A stretch of 64,000 bases of DNA from Piromyces finnis (GCA_002104945.1 MCFH01000063.1:232420-296419); one strand, 5' to 3'; counted from the first letter of the stretch, positions 12,540-25,567 are shown. Numbers and translations: made by a program. Notes: a model not told the origin generated them from the sequence alone.

Positions 12540-13905
12540 TTAAATATATATTTATAATTATAATATTTTTTTTTCACTGTAACATTATATATAAATGTTA
12601 TTTAGAGTATATTTATTTTTTATTTTAATGTTTTAAATTATTATAATTGCTTAAAAAAATAAAAAGTAAAAAGGAAAAAAAAATTAATAAAACTTTTACT
12701 AATTTTTATATTTTTATATTCTTTTTTTTTTTTTTTTTTTCATTTTAACTTTTGTCATTGCCAATAATTCAAATATAATTTAAAGTTCAGTTAAGTAAAA
12801 AAAAAAAAAAAAAAATTAACCAATAATTTAGGAAAATCAAAAATCTCGATAGGTAATTAAATGTAAAATAATAAAATTGTTATTTTGAATGGAGCATTTT
12901 TATTTATAAAGTTTTTTTAATTAATTAAATAGGAATATACTTATCATTTAAGTATAAAAAACCCAATTTTTTTTATGAATTATGGTAAATAATTATAAAT
13001 GTGTAGTAATTAAAGGTAAAGTTTAATAGTTAATATTTTTTTAATAATAGTATTAAAATCTAGAAAAAAAAATATTAATTATGAATATAAAAGTATGATT
13101 GATACTAAAGTTTTTTTTATTTATTATTTTAATATTTGAATATAATATTTTATATGATATAAAAAAAATGAAATAGGAAACCTAATTAATAGTAATGTTA
13201 TAGTAATAGTAGTATTTTTTTTTTAAATTTCTTTTTTAAAATTATAATACATAACAATATTGGTATATTTAATTGTATATAATTTTTAGTTACGAATTTC
13301 TTCTGGCTAAAAAGTTTGGCTAAAATGGTCAAAAACCTAGGATAAATATTAATTTTTTAGTGTAATTACATTGATTTATCTCTTTTAACTATTAAAAAAA
13401 AGATATTAATTTGGGTATAAAAGATTAAATTAGTATATAGTTCTATACTACTTTTTTTTTTATGATCTAACCTTATAAAATGTATATTAAATATTAAATA
13501 TTTATAATAAAAAATATTATAATATATATATTGATTTATAATAAAGATAAACAAAAAAAAAAGTAGTATTTGTGAATATAATAAGTTATATAATATTATC
13601 TATGTGTACCTTTTTTTATATATATAACAAAATATAAAAATATTTTTATTCATTCAATTCAAAATGGGAATTACATACATTTTATATAACTATTGTTTTT
13701 ATTCTATTTTTTTTTTATTTATTATAATATTAAAATTAATTACTAAACTTTATCAATTTATTCTCTATACACTGTAAATATAAACATATTTTTTATATAT
13801 TTTTAAAAAAAAGTATTAAAAACTTTATAAACTAAAAAACAATAAATATTAAATATTATTTCTATTCTTATTATTTAATTTTTTTTTAATTATTGTATGT
13901 TATGT
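12540..13905. other. AT-rich intergenic region
   Basis: Homopolymer-rich (poly-T near 12720, poly-A near 12800). A 62-codon Ile/Tyr-rich open frame at 13366-13554 follows base composition only. I see no gene. Confidence 0.6.
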
Positions 13906-13909
13906 ACTT

Positions 13910-16900
13910 TTAATTATTAAAATCTAAAACACACATATGGAAGTAGTCATTGATTACTTGACATTTATAACCTTCAACACAACATGGAGAGGCGTCTGGA
14001 TGACCTAATCCACCACATGGTTGATAGGCTTGAGTATAGGAAGAGCAAGAATTTGAACTGATATTAGTAGTATAGCTTTTAACAGCGGAATTTGTAGAAG
14101 TAGCAGGGTCAGTAATATAGTATACTTCGTTAAGGTATAATTTAAGACCAATATTTTTGGCATCTTGGAAGGAAATTCTATCGAATTTTCTATCAGTATT
14201 GATTTTAATACTATATTTAGTCATTCCTGAAGTAGCAATATTTTGAATGGTACCAACATTAACATATTCATCAATATCTGCAAGATGAATTAAGATTTGA
14301 AGAGAAGCATTGGCAATAGTGGTTTTAGATTTGAAATATAAAGTACCTGAACCAAATTGTATATTATCATTTCTCTTAAAGGATACAGCACCCCAAGCAC
14401 CAGTATTGATGTAGTTTACCATATAACCTTGACTATTGAATCTGGTAGATTCCACACCCCATGACCAATTATCCCATTGACTTGAAACCTTAAAGGAATT
14501 TGCAACAATAATATCATATCTTTGTCCTGTACTTGTTGCTACAGCTGAAGAAGTTGCGGTTTTTGTTACTGTAGTAATAGCAGTAGCAGTCTTTGTTACT
14601 GTAGTTGTTACTGGTTTAATTGTAGTAGTAGTAGTAGTAGTAGTAGTAGTTGTTGTTGTTGTTGTTGTAGTTGGCTCAACACTGGTAGTAGTAGTTGTTG
14701 TAGTAGTAGTTGGTTTAACTGTGGTAGTAGTAGTTGTTGTAGTAGTTGGTTTAACTGTAGTAGTCGTAGTAGAAGTAGAGATTGTACCTGGAACAAAGTA
14801 AACATCATTAAGATATAAGGTAAGACCTTTGTTATTACCATCTTGAATAGAAATTCTATGGTATTTTCCATTAGCTGGTTCCTTAATAGCAACACTATAT
14901 TGAGTCATTTTAGACTAGTTAAGATATAAATATATATATATTTTAATAGTTATTATTAAAGATAAAAATAAAAAAAACCTTTTTTTTTTGATAAAATATT
15001 TTTATCATTATATCATGGTAATAGTATTATTCATTTACTTACTGTAGAAATATTTTGAACGGTACCAACTTTAACATATTCATCCACAGAGACAAGGTGA
15101 ACTAAAATTTTAAGAGTAGCACTGGTATCATTGGTTTTAGCCTTAAAATATAAAGTTCCATCACCTAAATGAAGGTTATTACCACTCTTAAATGAAACAG
15201 CACCCCATTTACCAGATGTAATATAATTAATCATATTACTTTCACTATCAAATTTACTACTTTGAACACCCCATGACCAATTCTTCCAATCACTAGAAAT
15301 AGCTGAAGAACCTTGTTTAATAATATCATACTTTACACCAGTACTTGTTGCAACTGGAGAGGAAGTCGTAGTAGTGGTAGTCTTAACAGTAGTAGTTGTT
15401 TTCTTTGTTGTGGTAGCTGCAGCACCACCAGTAACAAAGTAAACATCATTAAGGTATAATGTAAGACCATTATTCTTACCATCTTGAATTGTTATTCTAT
15501 CGTATTTACCAGTAGATGTTGCCTTCACAGCTACTTTATATTGTGTCATTTGAGTCTATAGCATAAATATTTGTATTATTTATAAATATATATATAAACA
15601 TAAATAATTTTTTTTAAAAAAAAATATTAGATATAAATAAAAATTAAAAAAAAGAAAAAGAAATCTTTCTTTCAATTATATAAAAATACGTACTGTTGAA
15701 ACTTTTTCGACAATACCAGCATTAACATAATCATCAAGATCGGCAAGATGTAATAAAACTTGAAGGGTAGCATTTGTATCATTAGTTTTAGCCTTGAAAT
15801 ATAAAGTACCTTCACCAAATTTAACAGTGTCACTTCTCTTAAAAGATACACCTCCCCAAACACCAGAAGTAATATAATTGACCATATTACCACTGGTATC
15901 AAATTTGTAACTTTTTACACCCCAAGACCAATTAATCCATTCAGAAGAAATCTTTGAAGATCCTTCCTTAATAATATCATATCTTTCACCTACACTAGTG
16001 GTTGGTTCGGCTGAAGAAGTAGTTTCAGAGGTTTTTGTGGTTGTTGTGGAACTTTTAGTTGTGGTTGAAGTTTTAGTTTTAGTACTAGATTCTGATGATG
16101 ATGAACCACCATAATTGTATGGTTTTGGAACAAATGAAGCAGCATCTGATAAAATTTCATTTTCGTTTAAACCATAGTTACTTAAAGCAACCTTAAATTT
16201 ATTTTTAATCCAAGTCTTAAGACTGTTTTCAACATTATTTTCAAAGGAACTTACTGATAAAGATTTTTTAGATCCTTTCTTATTAATTCTACCTGGTAAT
16301 GTACCATCAGCATTTGCAGTACAATCTTCTTGAATGTATGGTTTAAGGAATGATTTAATTTCACTTATACGAGAATTTAATAAGTTTGGATTAAAGGCAC
16401 CTACTAAGACTTCATTAACAATTTTCTTAAATTTAGTTTTATTTTGGAAAATTATTTTTTTAAGGATTGGAATATTTTTTTCCCAATCAGCTATCGTGAA
16501 ATCAACGTATTGCTTGTTAGGATTAAATGTAGTACCATCTTGGTTTGAGGATTTACTAGACCATAATGAACTAGAAAGACCATTACCAAAAGTATTATCA
16601 AAATCGTAATAAATGACCACCCATTTACCATCACTATCTTTTTTATACCAGTTGAAGTTATGACCATAAATCATAAAGTGATCAAATGAACCAATTAACC
16701 ATTCAAATGCTAAATACTTTAAAAAGATATCAACATCCATATATTTTTCAATATCCGAAACGGTATTACAATTATTAATATTTGTAATAAATGTTTTAAA
16801 TTGATTCATATCTGGGTAATCATCGTTTGCATTAAGACAAGCATAGGAAGAATTTGGTTTGAAGTTGAAACCACCGGATTTACATTGAATTAAAGTTGTA

Positions 16901-17705
16901 ACTTCTTCAACAGGTGGATTGAAGGTTTGTTTAATCCAAGAAGTTTTAATAGAATCCATGAATACGTATAAACCCCAGAATTCTCCATTCATATAAAGTC
17001 TAGCATAGGAGGCTTGAGGAGATGGTAAACCTAATCTATTAGCAATATCACAACAAATCTTTGAACGAATTTTACTGGAATCTCCAGGATCTGGTCTTAA
17101 CTTGAAATTTTTACGACCTAAAAATTTCTTATCAAACTTTAAATTAAAACCTACTTTATCGTAGGAACGACCATACATACCACCAGTTTTATAAGTGACT
17201 TTATCATAAGTTTTTGAATTTCTAGATATTTTAATAAAAAATAAATAAAAAAATTTTTTTTTTATAAATAATGAATGAATTATTTTTATAATGTAATTAA
17301 TATTATAAAGAAAATATTATTTTAGTAATAATAGTAATCACTCTACCCATTCCATTTAACAAGAATAGTAGCATTTTTATATTCAAAATCTGGAATATTT
17401 GCAGCACCTTTTGCTTGAATATCACTTGAAGAAACTTGAGCCATTTTAATTAAATTATTAACTTCTGAAGTAGGCATAGTAACATATAGATCAACCATTG
17501 TCAAATCTATTTCATCAAAAGTTCTATCTAAACCGCTTAAGAAAGCACCAAATACGGTTGTAACTTTATATATAAAATAAAATTATAAAAAATATGGGCG
17601 CTTTAATATTTTTATATTCTTTTTATCATCTTTTAAAATTTAAATATTTATTAAAAAATTGTCATAATAATTACATAGTAACGGTATATACAGAAATGCT
17701 TTCAT
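13910..17705 (-). CDS. Secreted CotH-type kinase-fold protein with three repeated CBM-like modules and a CBM1
   Basis: Five exons: 17675-17705, 17347-17563, 15694-17221, 15043-15555 and 13910-14914. All introns have GT..AG ends and the joins give one frame of 1097 residues. Exon 1 plus exon 2 make a signal peptide (MKAFLYIPLLFTTVFGAFLSG). Residues about 20-400 are CotH: FDEIDLTM, YDKVTYKTGGMYGRSYDK, NGEFWGLYVF, GHNFNWYKK, and the metal-binding YYDFDNTFG near residue 290, so it looks active. Thr/Ser-rich linkers join three homologous beta-sandwich modules (about 500-635, 667-805, 896-1032; motif NWSWGV, then LYFKAKT, IQD, LYLNDVYF). A C-terminal CBM1-like cellulose-binding domain ends it (QPCGGLGHP, about 1053-1092). 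CotH proteins are common in gut-fungal cellulosomes, but no dockerin is present here. Likely a cell-surface or cellulose-bound protein kinase-like factor. Confidence 0.85.
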
Positions 17706-17709
17706 ATTG

Positions 17710-18930
17710 ACGTTTTTTTTATTATTTTTTCTTTTTATAAATATTTATTTATTAATACACAATTCTAATTGATATTTTTTTATAAAAAAAAATAGATTTT
17801 TAATAATAACTTTTATATTTATTATTTTTCTAAATCTATCTATTCTATCTATAAATTTTTTATATATTAAAAAAAAAAAAAAAAGAAAGAAACAAAACAT
17901 TCAATATATATACTTTTTTTATCTTTCTGTTGTATTATTCTTTTTAATATAAATTAAAGTATTGAATTATTATTTTTTCTTACTTTGTAATTACATTATT
18001 ATAATTTTTTAGTAATTAATAAAGTTTGAATTTTTAATAATATTAAATCTATAATTCAACTTTAATGAAACTTTTTTTTTAAGATTTAAGATGAATTTTT
18101 ATTAATTATAAAAGATAAATCAAAAAAAGAACCTGTCAATTTCAATTGTTTAAGAGACAAAATAATAATGTTTAATAAAAAAAAAAAAGAAAAAGAGAGA
18201 AAGAGAGAGAGAATAAAATAGATAGGATTATAATAATTTATAAATTTTTAATTAAAATACGTTATTACATTTCCAATAATATAATCATTCTAATAAAGAT
18301 ATATGATTTGAAATTTCATTAAACTTTATAAGAAATTTTGATACCACTATTATATTTTATTTAATTTATTAGTAAAATATTGTTTAGCATTATATACTTT
18401 ATTATATAATTTGGTATCTAATTTTCAATTATTATTATTATTTATGCACTTTTCTTAACAATAATTACTATTTATTATTTTAATTATATTATTATTGTTA
18501 TTACTACCACAACCACTACCACAACAACAATAACAACAACTACTACTACTACTATAATTAATAGTATTAATAGTAAATAAAGAATAAACTTTTATATTTT
18601 AATTATTAATAATGAATAAATAATGAATATTTTTTTTCTTAAAAAAATTTTTTTTGTTTCTTTTTTGGGTAATTTAAAATGCAACTGTTGATTTCAAGAC
18701 CCGATTATTACAGATTATTACAGGATATTAATTAAACCGAGAATAAATGCTCTAAAGATCAATTGAACGGTGACTTTTTACAATGTTGATCAATTTTTAC
18801 CACCATTATTAAATTTATTAATATTTAATTAATATTTTTTCATTTATTTTAGTAATACATTTTGTATACATTTATATTCATCAAATGATTTAATTGGTTA
18901 AATTTAAAAATGTTTCTTTTCTATTTTTAC
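17710..18930. other. AT-rich intergenic region
   Basis: Contains poly-A and a GA-rich run near 18190-18220. A somewhat GC-richer patch at 18680-18790 lies just upstream of the glycosyltransferase relic and may be its eroded 5' part; no frame can be followed. There is a short ACC/ACT-repeat patch at 18495-18560. Confidence 0.45.
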
Positions 18931-18939
18931 TTTATTAGA

Positions 18940-19385
18940 ATTAACCTTGTAAGAAAGAATAGAGTAGAAGCTATCTATTTAGAAATGGATAATGGTGAAG
19001 GATATTCAAGAAATTTAGGAATTGAAAAAGCTGAAGGGAAATATATTGATTTTGTCGATAGAGATGATTATGTTGATCCGGAATGATTTGAGTATTTATA
19101 TAATAATAAAAAGAGAAAGGATGTTATTCATAATTTTAGTGAAACTTTTTCAAAATTTGAGGATAAACCTTATGGTTGTATTATACCTTCTATTATTAGA
19201 AAAATAATTTTTAATTAGAAGAAATATTAGATTTCCTTCATTTTAAAATTGTGAAGATGTAGTTCTTAAAAAGATGCTCTATAGATAAAAGACCAAGAAA
19301 AGCCTTTGTACTAGATACTAGTGTTTATTATCATTGTGATTTGAGAAAAGGATCAAGTAACAATACTAATCCTAATATAAACTAA
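18940..19385 (+). pseudogene. Family 2 glycosyltransferase (GT2) relic
   Basis: Frame from about 18940: NRVEAIYLEMDNGEGYSRN is followed by LGIEKAEGKYIDFVDRDDY, which is the GT2 signature (conserved RNxGIxxAxGxYIxFxDxDD). TGA at 19084-19086 falls where Trp or another residue is expected (VDPE-stop-FEYLYN). TAG follows at 19216-19218, then the frame shifts and the end (KRPRKAFVLDTSVYYHCDLR, GSSNNT) matches the YYxxxRxGS region near the end of the GT2 A-fold. At least one stop and two frameshifts, so it is dead. The family usually builds cell-surface or capsule-like glycans, and gut fungi carry GT2 genes of bacterial style; transfer is possible but not shown here. Confidence 0.7.
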
Positions 19386-19694
19386 ATAAAATAGGTAGAA
19401 GGTAAAAAAAAAAGCATCATACCTTTATAATAAATGTTGTAATCTTTTTTTAATTACAACATTAACAAATGAAAAATTTTAATAACTTATAATAAAAAAT
19501 AATCATTCGATTAAAGTGTTTTTAGATAAAATATAATATATTTAAAATAAATCAAAAAAAAAAAAAAAAAAAAAAAAAAGAAAATATTGAAATGTATTTA
19601 AAAATTTTTTTATTATTAAATATATATATATATTTATATTTATTTGCTATGAGATATTAAGTAACTATGCGTAAATATAAATAATTTTTATGAT

Positions 19695-19980
19695 TATAAA
19701 AATATTCGATGATACCTTTTAAATAATATTTCATTTTTATCAAAGAGAAACAGAATGGTTAAGAGGTTTTTTTTATCAAATTTAACAAAATTATTTATAT
19801 ATGCATTTGCTAATGTTTCCCATACTTCATCTATAGAATTTGCATCTTTAACTAAATTATCTGGACTAGTAATATCTAGGGGTTTTATTACTCGAAATAC
19901 TAACCTTTAAATAATTATCATTTGTATCCTTAATAATATTACTATCATGGGCTACAATCAATTTTAGTAACGACTGTTAA
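19695..19980 (-). pseudogene. Unrecognised coding relic
   Basis: Minus strand reads LLKLIVAHDSNIIKDTNDNY, then after a shift ITSPDNLVKDANSIDEVWET and NFVKFDKKNLLTILFLFDKN. Composition is coding-like, with a frameshift near 19905 and no start. I do not recognise the family. It lies just downstream of the ankyrin relic at 20184 and on the same strand, so it may be a separate degraded gene. Confidence 0.3.
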
Positions 19981-20183
19981 TAATAAAATAAAATATTTAA
20001 TAATATTCATTTTATATTATATATTTTAAATATAAAAAAAAGTTAAGTAAAATCATTTTATGATCAATAATATTTAGTTTTAAAAAATATACATATAAAT
20101 GATTATAAATATATACATATACATATTTATATATAGACAATAATAAATAGTTAAATATGTTATTACCTATTTTATTACAATAA

Positions 20184-21000
20184 TTAAGGTATTTTTACAC
20201 CAAATTTTATTAAACATTTCTGAACATTTTTATTATACCTTCTACTTTTACAAGCACTAGTATATGCTGAATTTCTATCATTATCTTGTTTATCCACTTC
20301 AGTACCAAGTTTTAGTAATTCTATCATTGTCTTATCATTCTCATAATTATAACATTTACAAGCCCAATGTAATGGAGTTTCTCCCTTATTATTTATTACA
20401 TTCAATATTGTATTCATTTTTTATTAAAGGTAATATTAAAGACATATTATTACCACGTTTGGCTCCATAATGTAATACCGTGTTATTATTATTATCTTTT
20501 ATACCTATATATGCTCCATAATTTATCAAAGTTTTCATTAATATATCAGAGGTATTAAAACAAGTAATAAACAAAGGATTATATTCGTCAAGATAAGAAT
20601 ACTCATTCATATCTAGGAATTCAGGATTTTCTAATATATTAAAATAACTATTGAATTACATTTACTTTCTATTTCTTCACTTAATAAATTATGAAATTCT
20701 ATTTTTGAAAAAGAAACTTTATTTTTATAATATAATAATAACTTTAAAATAAAATTATTATCAAATTTAAAATAATTATTACTTTCATAATATTTATCAT
20801 ACTTGTAATTTTCAAATAATTCGTTCAATACTTTTTTCAACATTTCGTTTCTCTAAGAAATACGTTTAGTATTATCTTTAATTATAAAACATATTAATAA
20901 TTTAATACTATCAGAATTAGAATTACCGTCATTATAAAAATTATATTCTTTAAGATATTTTTATTACTCCTGAATCTTTTTTATTTTTATAATATTTAAG
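20184..21000 (-). pseudogene. Ankyrin-repeat protein relic
   Basis: Three open stretches in alternating frames (about 20631-20870, 20410-20650, 20184-20400) read as one ankyrin protein. Repeat motifs are NNTVLHYGAKRGNN, KGETPLHWACKCYNYEND and YGAYIGIKDNN, with TPLHWA the classic ankyrin helix. Frameshifts fall near 20640 and 20400, a TAG interrupts near 20850, and another shift lies near 20950. Its Asn/Lys-rich style matches the ankyrin genes at 58.8 and 60.6 kb. Ankyrin proteins mediate protein binding; this copy cannot be translated intact. Confidence 0.7.
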
Positions 21001-21448
21001 ATTATTCATATAAATAAAATATTATTAAATAGTTATATTTTTAACAAAATCAATTTATATGGTTTATTTTTAATTAATTAAAATATTTTTCAAATGAAAT
21101 TAAATTATTTTTTATATTATCATTTAAACAATTACCAATTACATTAAAAAAATAAATTTCTTATTAACTTATAAGTAAATAAAATAATTGATTAATATTG
21201 ATTGGATTGCTTTTCTAATCAACGTTGTCACATACTTTAACATAATTAACCTAATAATATTTTGCTTTTTATTAAAATTTATTAAATTTTAATTAATTTT
21301 AATATTACATATTACATTATAGGTGTGAAGTTCTTAATTAAAAAGGGAAAATATATATATTAATATTAATGACAGTATCTATAAAAAAAAAAGGAATAAA
21401 ATAAAAATCTTTTTTTTTTATTTATTTATTATTATTTTAACAAAAATA

Positions 21449-21482
<34 letters not shown>

Positions 21483-21567
21483 ACAGTAAAAAAAAAAAAA
21501 TAAAATTAATCTATAGAAAAAACTATAGTAGTAAAAATAAAAAATAAATATAATATATATTCTAATA
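21000..21567. other. AT-rich intergenic region
   Basis: A TAA/TTA run at 21430-21485 forms a potential hairpin (AAT repeats followed by ATT repeats). I see nothing else in it. Confidence 0.5.
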
Positions 21568-22434
21568 ATGAATTATCAAGTTATTTCTGTTTTAGTTTTA
21601 ATAGCTCTTTTACCGTATAAAATTATAGCAAATTCACATATAAAATATGAAAAAACAAACTATTATCTTGATGATATACAAAAATTTAAAGTGTAATAGC
21701 AAATAAAAAATAAAAAAAAATTAAAAGATAATTATAATATGTATAAATATTTTTATTTTGATTATAATATTTTGAATACTAAATTTTAATATTAATATCT
21801 TTTAGAGAAAATAATACATGTTTGTCCAGAAGAGAGTTCACGTCAATATGTAGCTCCACTCGTGAATAAAAACGGTGAAGAATTTTCTGCTTGTGAATAT
21901 CAATATTTTTGTCATAAAAATGAACCTTGTGTGAAGATCCATACTGTTAATAATATTAACTATTTTGATTATATTACTTATGGAGAGTATTTAACTAATA
22001 TTAATGACAAATCGGAAAATATGATATTTATATCTTGCAGCGAAAAAAGCTTTAAAAATGGAATGTGTAATACAGATATCTGCGAAAAAGATTCAGATTG
22101 TTTCTCTAATAATTGTGTTAAAGGTGTATGCATGGTAAATGATAGCAATCCTTCATATATCTGTAGAACTACTAAAGAAAATTCAGAATTAAAAGTTAAA
22201 TGTTTATTAGCTTACGAAGAAAAATGTAATAATGATAATGAATGCGGTGATATTGCTAGCTGTTCGAAAGATAAAATATGTGTAATCCATAATGAAAAAG
22301 ATGAAAATGGTAATGATTTTATGAAATATATTATTTCTTTAATTGCAATAATATATGTCATAATCATATTAATTGCCATTTACTATGTTAGAAAAAATAA
22401 CCATAACGAAAAAGAAAGTATTAAAACAATTTAA
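21568..22434 (+). CDS. Cys-rich type I membrane protein
   Basis: Exon 1 begins at ATG 21568 and runs to about 21693, encoding a signal peptide (MNYQVISVLVLIALLPYKIIA) and YYLDDIQKFK. A probable intron follows (donor GTGTAA, acceptor TTTTAGAG near 21810). Exon 2 runs from about 21811 to 22434. The ectodomain has about 18 Cys with the repeated pattern CEKDSDCFSNNCVKGVC and CNNDNECGDIASCSKDKIC, resembling EB-like disulphide modules. Then one membrane helix (about 20 residues, IISLIAIIYVIIILIAIYYV) and a short basic tail. The same architecture is seen at 53252-53800, so this is a lineage family, probably a cell-surface protein. The donor is non-consensus, so the exon 1 junction is less certain than exon 2. 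Function unknown. Confidence 0.7.
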
Positions 22435-22648
22435 AATAAAATAAAATAAATAGGAAGAAAAAAAATAAACAAACAAACAAACAAAAAGTAAATAAATATA
22501 TATATAAATATATATATATTAACAAACAAACAAATGAAGTAATATTTTTTTTTTACAATTTATTTATTTTAAAAATGTATAATAAAAAAATATTAATAAA
22601 TAAAGAAATATCAAATGTAATAATTATTATATTACATAGTTTAATTTA

Positions 22649-22830
22649 TTATCTTGAATTATTGCCTATTTTTAATGAATAATGAATATTACTATTTGAA
22701 AATTCGATTACTTTATGAAAAGAATATTTATTTTGATATTCATTTAGTAATGGAAATTCTTTAATTGAATATTGATTTTTTATTTTACCCATTTTCTTTA
22801 ATATAATATCAATAAATTTAATATTCTTTT
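22649..22830 (-). pseudogene. Short coding-like stretch, possible terminal exon or relic
   Basis: Minus strand is open for about 58 codons from a possible acceptor (GATAG near 22830) to tandem stops at 22649. It reads KKNIKFIDIILKKMGKIKN and then SIKEFPLLNEYQNKYSFHKV. Lys/Asn/Ser usage is coding-like. No upstream exon was identified, and I do not recognise it. Confidence 0.25.
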
Positions 22831-22834
22831 TATT

Positions 22835-23385
22835 CTATCATATTAGATTATTACCATTATTATTATTATTTACAATTAACAAATGTATATGTATTGATAA
22901 TTAAGAGTAGAAGACATAAACTAGGAATAACCAAATTAAATTGGGTGTAAAAGGAAAAAAAAATTAGACTTAAAAATTATATATATAAAATAAAGATGAT
23001 ATATAAAAACAATTATTTCGATTACTATTTTTTTTATTAAATTTTTTATATATTTTTGTATTAATGAAAACTAATTATAATTATTTTAGATATTTTTTAA
23101 AAATTAATTTATATAATTTTGATTATAGAAATATATATATATGGTAATTTAATTATATTTTATTATAAAAATGGAAAATGAAAATAAAATAAAAGAAGAA
23201 TGCAATACAATACATTATATATATATATTAAAAGTAAAAATCTCTCAAACTTTATTTTGAATAAAAAGTTAAATGCATAATTTAAAGCTTGTTAATAATC
23301 ATCAATTGAATAAAAATGACTTGGAAGTAAAAAATATATATATATATGCCCTTAAAGAATATAGTATTTTTTCAAACTTTGCTTT
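22835..23385. other. AT-rich intergenic region
   Basis: AT dinucleotide runs at 23220-23230 and 23330-23345. Nothing convincing except faint coding-like frames toward its end that merge into the next relic. Confidence 0.5.
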
Positions 23386-23950
23386 GGATAATATGATAAA
23401 TGACTTAACCCACCTAAACTTTATTATTATTTGAATGAAAATAACTTGGAAGGAAATGAAATGGATGATTTTAACAAATATGATAGTATTACAAATAATA
23501 ATGAATTAGCTGAGAAATTAAATAAGTAGTTTTGAGATTCTTTATTATAACAATGTTCATTTTATGTCAATATTTAATTGGTATTGATACTAAAGATATT
23601 AATTTTATAAAAAGTTTAAATTCAAAATATCTAGGAGGAAGGAATGGTTTAGAAGCAAACGATAATATATTTAAAACTAAAATTGATAATACTTTAGGAT
23701 TATATAAGCATGAAATTGACACTTATTTCTTAAAAAAAAAAAAATTCAAGATTTAATGTTGGTGAATAGACTGTTATTAAATATTTTATTGAAAATATAA
23801 ATTTATCTGTAAAAGATTTAGAAAGAAAATTTGATTTGAAAGAACATTCGTTGGTCAGAATTTATAATTTTTTTTTAAAAAACATGGTTTAGTAAAGGAT
23901 GAGGTAGAAAATTCAGGAAGAATACAATAAATTCAATCTATACATTTAAT
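23385..23950 (+). pseudogene. Unrecognised coding relic with several stops and shifts
   Basis: Successive frames read NENNLEGNEMDDFNKYDSIT, then IGIDTKDINFIKSLNSKYLG, then, after a stop, VIKYFIENINLSVKDLERKF. That last piece and the following DLKEHSLVRIYNFFLK have the look of a helix-turn-helix segment, but this is a guess. Stop codons separate the blocks (for example TAG near 23528), and no frame is open throughout. Family not recognised. Confidence 0.35.
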
Positions 23951-23954
23951 AATG

Positions 23955-25567
23955 CATCTAATAAATTTGATAAAATCTTTTATAGTATTAATGTATTCAT
24001 TTTGATGTTTTTAATGATATACTTTTTTTTTTTAATAATAAATATTTACTAGTTATTATATATATAAAACTAAAAAAACTAATTATCACTAATTATTAAT
24101 AAACTCTTTGTAACAGTTAAATAAATACTTATATATTAATAAATATGGTGCAGTTTATAACTTAACCACCTTTTAAAAATGAACAAACAACATGAAAACA
24201 TGTGATATATCATTAAGTAACCACAATTTTTTAATTTATATATGCATAAAATGTATAGTTTTATGTTCATTTGTTTAATAATTTTATCATAGCAATGATA
24301 TATAATGTGGGTATTACAAACAATTTATATGACTTTTACAATGTAACATTATTTATCTTATTATGTATTATATAAAATGATTGGTGGATAATTTGTACTA
24401 CGTTAAACAATACAAAAAATAAAAAAAAATTTGTGGAAACAAAAACCACTTTTACTTTGAAAAACATCTGGTAAATGGGAGATAATTTTAAAAAAAAACA
24501 TAATTTCATCCAAAGTAAATTATTTTGACTAACAATGTACATAATAAAAAAAATATATTAATTAATAGTATCATAATGAATAAAAAACAATACTTTTATT
24601 GACTAATGATGTACTCATGACACTTTCTATATTATTTAATATATCTTTAAAAATTCATTTTAAATATAATATTGATAAAAACTAAAAAAAAATTATTATT
24701 TTTAAATACTTTTTTTATTTTATAAAGCCTTTTTTTTAAACCTTTTTTTTTTTTATCTATACTCCTTAATTGTTACACTTGTTAAGTTCAAAGTGAAAGA
24801 TCTTTCTTTATAAAAAAAAGTAAAAAATATTTTCTAAAATATAATTATTAAAGTTTGTGTGAAAGGTGACACAATCATTATGATTTATAAAAAGTAAACA
24901 ATAAACAATTAAAGTTAAAATTTGTATTATCTTTATAAGGTAGTACAATATTGTATCATTTTAAATATAAATGTATAAATAACTATTATATTTAATAAAT
25001 CTCATAATAAAATAAATGAATAAATTAATAATGATACCTTTTTCATTTTAATTAAAAATAAATTAAATATTATACTATTTGATTTATTAAAGATATTTTT
25101 TATGTAAATTAGGAAAAGTTTATTAATAGTAAAAAAAAAAATTTATATAAAAGATTAAAAAAAGCCCTAAAAAGTACACTTTTTTATTTATTACTAAAAA
25201 AAAAAAAAAGTGCCATGAAACTATATAACTCTTAATGGAATAGGTTTTTTTTAAAAAATAAGAGAAATAGTAATAAAATAATAACAAGAATAAGAAAAAA
25301 AAAGCTTTTTATTTTAAAATAAAATATTAATATAGAACAATAAAAGAATTAATGAGAAAAATAAACATTATATCAATTCGTATTTTAAAAAATAAAGCCA
25401 TTATTAAAACTGAAACAATAAAAGCAATACATTAAAATAATTATTATAAAGAGCAATTATCAAATTAAAAAATATTCTAATAAACACAAAAATAGTAATT
25501 CTACAATTGTTTATTTCAATTTCTCAAATGCATTTCATATCCATATAAAATTTAATAACAATTGAAA
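23955..25567. other. AT-rich intergenic region
   Basis: Long A/T stretch with poly-A and poly-T runs. A 68-codon Phe-rich frame at 24336-24542 (minus) has no family resemblance and I do not accept it. Nothing else is visible. Confidence 0.55.

Noticed and set aside
13366-13554. 62-codon Ile/Tyr frame (minus)
   Set aside because: A/T composition only.
24336-24542. 68-codon Phe-rich frame (minus)
   Set aside because: Composition-driven; no motif, no exon partners.
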